DNA of 5,992 nt, taken from NCBI GenBank assembly GCA_044356865.1, contig JBIKVN010000206.1, forward strand, positions 1 to 5,992. Direction: 5' to 3'. Positions 5,494-5,992 of the stretch are shown one piece after another (within the stretch, counting starts at the first letter, position 1; each line of letters starts with the position of its first letter). Source of the stretch: JBEIUL01 sp044356865 (lineage in GTDB: Bacteria > Planctomycetota > Phycisphaerae > Phycisphaerales > SM1A02). The position numbers were made by a program, and so were the translations under genes. The notes below the pieces were generated by a model. It was not told the origin of the DNA and did not search any database. It worked only from the letters and a program-made list of their open reading frames with translations.

Positions 5494-5992
5494 TCAGGCG
5501 CTCCTCAGGGCGGGGACGATGTCGCGCGAGCCGGCGCGGGCCGCGGGCAAGAGGCTGGCGAACGCACCGGCCGCGATCGCCGCGAGAAGGCCGATCAGCA
5601 GCGGCCCGGGGCCCGCGTCGAACTCGATGGTCAGGCCCTCGGTGGTGAGCCCGAAGCGGCCGAGGCGCAGCGTCGCGAACGCGGCGCCCGCGCCGATCGC
5701 CCCGCCGGCGAGGCCGAGCAGGGCGCCTTCCGCGACGACGAGCGAGGTGACGAGCCCGGGCCGGAACCCGAGCGCCTGGAGGATGGCGAGATCGCGGCTG
5801 CGGTCGGCGATCGACGCCGCGATCGCGTTCGCGACGAGGGCGAAGACCGCGACGAGGGCCCCGAGGCCGAGCCAGTTCGCGAAGCGTGCGAGCTCGACGA
5901 GGTCGGCGGCGGCGCGGGCCACGAACGCCTTCTCGGCCCGCGTCGAGGTCGGGGCCGAATCGCGGGCGAACTCGGCGTCGATCGCGGCGGCG
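5494..5992 (-). CDS. ABC transporter permease, MacB/FtsX (ABC3) type, C-terminal 165 residues (partial)
   Basis: C-terminal part of a second ABC3-type permease; the frame stays open to the right edge, so the N-terminus, first helix and most of the extracytoplasmic domain are missing. Counting from the window edge, residues 1-38 (AAAIDAEFARDSAPTSTRAE and onward) are the end of the periplasmic domain, helices lie at about 39-59, 82-107 and 128-151, and the coupling segment SIADRSRDLAILQALGFR (60-77) matches the same place in the downstream permease. It closes with LLPAARAGSRDIVPALRSA, again typical. A GTG at 5922 is not a start, because the sequence upstream of it continues the family pattern. 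Together with the downstream gene it would form a heterodimeric permease, with the ATPase probably encoded further upstream. Confidence 0.88.
   Translation of the reverse strand, partial: AAAIDAEFARDSAPTSTRAEKAFVARAAADLVELARFANWLGLGALVAVFALVANAIAASIADRSRDLAILQALGFRPGLVTSLVVAEGALLGLAGGAIGAGAAFATLRLGRFGLTTEGLTIEFDAGPGPLLIGLLAAIAAGAFASLLPAARAGSRDIVPALRSA
5501..5505 (-). promoter_or_regulatory. Ribosome binding site AGGAG for the second permease
   Basis: AGGAG on the minus strand, eight bases before the ATG at 5492 and within the last codons of the upstream permease. It supports the chosen start and coupling of the two permease genes. Confidence 0.6.

Noticed and set aside
2613..5648. A 1,011-codon open frame on the plus strand, antisense to xylB, the Cys-rich gene and both permeases
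   Set aside because: It spans several well-supported minus-strand genes and their gaps, its product is a low-complexity Arg/Gly/Ala/Glu mix with no domain or motif, and such long antisense frames are a known by-product of high third-position GC.
5494..5922. The GTG at 5922 as a genuine start of a short permease
   Set aside because: Sequence upstream to the window edge continues in frame with the pattern expected of the periplasmic domain end, so the gene is cut by the window, not short.

Overview
The window reads as chromosomal DNA from a very GC-rich (about 70% or more by eye) Gram-negative-type bacterium. A planctomycete or close relative is the best guess. The grounds are twin-arginine lipoprotein signals, MacB/FtsX-type permeases, a secreted Cys-rich small protein of a kind I associate with planctomycetes, and patchy use of Shine-Dalgarno sites. 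The phylum is inferred, not proven.

Layout. (1) Positions 1-211, minus strand: the first 70 codons of a GyrB-type topoisomerase subunit, running off the left edge. (2) Positions 212-426: a divergent control region holding a candidate promoter for each strand, an AT-rich dyad in the gyrB leader and two near-identical small hairpins in the amidase leader. A G-quadruplex motif covers the gyrB start codon. (3) Positions 427-2045, plus strand: two tandem paralogous PGRP/amidase_2 N-acetylmuramoyl-L-alanine amidases, each with a twin-arginine signal and a lipobox whose cysteine is residue 39 in both. (4) Positions 2050-5992, minus strand: a compact gene row, in transcription order an ABC3 permease (5' end missing), a complete 391-aa ABC3 permease, a 175-aa secreted Cys-rich protein with an OB-fold-like tail, xylulokinase (xylB) and a 56-aa single-pass membrane protein. 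The gaps are 1, 36, 39 and -4 bases, so one operon is likely. The two blocks converge with only 4 bases between stop codons.

How the genes fit together. The two permeases would form the membrane part of a MacB/LolCDE-like exporter whose ATPase is not in the window and probably lies upstream (beyond 5992). The Cys-rich secreted protein is a plausible partner or cargo. Xylulokinase is a cytoplasmic sugar kinase with no obvious link to that exporter, and no xylose isomerase or sugar importer is visible. The two amidases would be anchored cell-envelope enzymes acting on peptidoglycan peptides.

No tRNA, rRNA, CRISPR array, insertion sequence or phage gene was seen. Most of the window is ordinary chromosome. 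The more unusual points are the tandem Tat-lipoprotein amidases, the uncharacterised Cys-rich protein, the overlapping micro-gene and the structured gyrB/amidase intergenic region.
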